Assembly: GCF_035825295.1 (NCBI RefSeq)
Contig: NZ_JAYMGI010000002.1
Coordinates: forward strand, 2,520,001-2,584,000
From: Actinacidiphila sp. DG2A-62
GTDB lineage: Bacteria > Actinomycetota > Actinomycetes > Streptomycetales > Streptomycetaceae
Direction: 5' to 3'
Length of the DNA: 64,000 nt
The notes under the pieces are model-generated. The model was not told where the DNA came from. It saw only the letters and a program-made list of their open reading frames with translations, and did no database searches. A program made the position numbers and the translations under genes. Positions 62,918 through 64,000 of the stretch are shown here, in pieces (positions within the stretch are counted from its first letter, which is position 1; each line of letters begins with the position of its first letter).

Positions 62918-64000
62918 TCAGCCGCCCGAGGTGTCCGCCTCCGCGTCGTCGTCCAGCACCGCGCAGGCGTACGGGTCCTCCAGCCAGCCGTCCGGCAGCA
63001 CCACGCGCTTGCCCGGCGCGGTCCGCCCGCGCGGCCCGTCGGCGTGCGCCGGCCACGGCTGCGCGGCGTCCAGCGCGCCCAGATGCTCGTCCAGCTCGGC
63101 CAGCGAGGACGCGGTGGCCAGCGCCCGGCGCAGCTCGGAGCCGACCGCGAAGCCCTTAGTGTACCAGGGCACGTGCTTGCGGAAGTCGATCACGCCGCGC
63201 GCCTCGTCGCCCAGCCACTGGCCGAGCAGCTCCGCGTGCCGCCGCATCACCACCGCGACCTCGCCGAACCGCGGCCTGGCCGGCTCCCGCCCGTCGCCCT
63301 CGAACGCGCCGACCAGATCGGCGAACAGCCAGGGCCTGCCCAGGCAGCCGCGGCCGACCACGACGCCGTCGCACCCGGTCTCGCGGACCATCCGCACCGC
63401 GTCCTCGGCGCACCAGATGTCGCCGTTGCCAAGCACCGGGATCTCCGGGACGTGCTCCTTCAGCCGGGCGATGGCGTCCCAGTCGGCGGTGCCGCCGTAG
63501 TGCTGGGCGGCGGTGCGGCCGTGCAGCGCGACCGCGGTCACGCCCTCGTCCACCGCGATGCGCCCGGCGTCGAGATAGGTCAGGTGGTCGTCGTCGATGC
63601 CCTTGCGCATCTTGATGGTGACCGGCAGGGACCCCGCGTTGCCGACCGCCTCGCGCAGGATCGCGCGCAGCAGGTTGCGCTTGTACGGCAGCGCGCTGCC
63701 ACCGCCCTTGCGGGTGACCTTGGGCACCGGGCAGCCGAAGTTGAGGTCGATGTGGTCGGCGAGGTCCTCGTCCACGATCATCCGCACCGCCTTGCCGACG
63801 GTCACCGGGTCGACCCCGTAGAGCTGGATCGAGCGCGGCGTCTCGGACGCGTCGAAGTGGATCAGCTGCATGGTCTTCTCGTTGCGCTCGACCAGCGCCC
63901 GGGTGGTGATCATCTCGCTGACGAACAGCCCCTTGCCGCCCGAGAACTCCCGGCACAGCGTGCGGAAGGGCGCGTTGGTGATCCCGGCCATGGGGGCGAG
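62918..64000 (-). CDS. dus: tRNA-dihydrouridine synthase (5' end outside window)
   Basis: At least 360 residues. It begins within LAPMAGITNAPFRTLCREFS, the FMN-binding start of Dus enzymes, so a few N-terminal codons are missing at the right edge. The catalytic Cys is in DHIDLNFGCPVPKVTRKGGG. FMN/phosphate loops are ALHGRTAAQHYGGTADWDAI and IPVLGNGDIWCAEDAVRMVR. DusB-like subtype by length. It reduces uridine to dihydrouridine in tRNA D-loops. The C-terminal tail is acidic and disordered. Confidence 0.93.
   Translation of the reverse strand, partial: LAPMAGITNAPFRTLCREFSGGKGLFVSEMITTRALVERNEKTMQLIHFDASETPRSIQLYGVDPVTVGKAVRMIVDEDLADHIDLNFGCPVPKVTRKGGGSALPYKRNLLRAILREAVGNAGSLPVTIKMRKGIDDDHLTYLDAGRIAVDEGVTAVALHGRTAAQHYGGTADWDAIARLKEHVPEIPVLGNGDIWCAEDAVRMVRETGCDGVVVGRGCLGRPWLFADLVGAFEGDGREPARPRFGEVAVVMRRHAELLGQWLGDEARGVIDFRKHVPWYTKGFAVGSELRRALATASSLAELDEHLGALDAAQPWPAHADGPRGRTAPGKRVVLPDGWLEDPYACAVLDDDAEADTSGG

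Overview
The window is very GC-rich actinobacterial DNA. Many starts are GTG, reading frames are tightly packed, and purine-rich ribosome sites are common. From 35 kb to the end the gene order (sigma factor HrdA, primase, ferredoxin-reductase-like flavoprotein, dGTPase, sirohydrochlorin chelatase, NirB/NirD, pyruvate phosphate dikinase, tRNA-dihydrouridine synthase) is that of a Streptomyces or a close Streptomycetaceae relative. The identification rests on reading alone; no database was searched.

Layout. (1) 1-11.1 kb is accessory chromosome: a LysR regulator (partial) divergent from an F420-reductase-like protein and an NAD-dependent epimerase; a secreted protein; a pair made of a small EACC1-like protein and a CHAT-domain caspase-like protease (4329-6116) that looks like a conflict/self-destruct cassette; decayed dehydrogenase genes; an HTH regulator with a perfect palindrome in front of it; and a large secreted sialidase/propeller protein. 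(2) 11.3-35.4 kb is a 24-kb island between two 150-bp direct repeats that include the 3' half of a tRNA(CAT) gene. It carries a complete type I-E CRISPR-Cas set: cas3-cas8e-cas11-cas7-cas5-cas6e-cas1-cas2 on the minus strand, a 25-repeat array on the left and a 55-repeat array on the right. It also holds an IS5-type insertion, a GNAT acetyltransferase, a solitary DNA methyltransferase, fragments of conjugation and phage genes, a TPR regulator with a divergent ATPase, and a tyrosine integrase whose 3' end runs into the tRNA. The integrase has lost its N-terminus by fusion to the ATPase gene, and an integrase scar is present at the left end, so the island looks like an immobilised product of stacked insertions. 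(3) 35.4-64 kb is core chromosome: tandem tRNA-Asn genes, a xylulokinase, a heterodimeric ABC exporter, hrdA, dnaG, the flavoprotein, dgt, a CbiX-type chelatase, nirBD behind two GlnR-box-like half-site pairs, a LacI regulator, ppdK and dus.

What stands out. CRISPR-repeat-like sequences sit outside the arrays at two places in the cas operon: just 3' of cas2 on the same strand (22 of the first 24 repeat positions), and between the cas3 stop and the likely cas8e start, where the 6-bp stem is conserved. Both could be substrates of Cas6e in the cas mRNA, CRISPR-like regulatory RNAs, or array relics. A cluster of six degenerate repeats with about 62-bp spacing lies in the decayed part of the island at 31.07-31.41 kb. 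The right array contains an exact 305-bp duplication (five repeat-spacer units) with divergent closing spacers.

Caution. cas8e, a xylulokinase, nirD and a LacI regulator each appear broken by a small frameshift in an otherwise well-conserved protein. Four such events in 64 kb of this GC content may be sequencing errors rather than biology, so the activity of the CRISPR system cannot be judged from this sequence alone.
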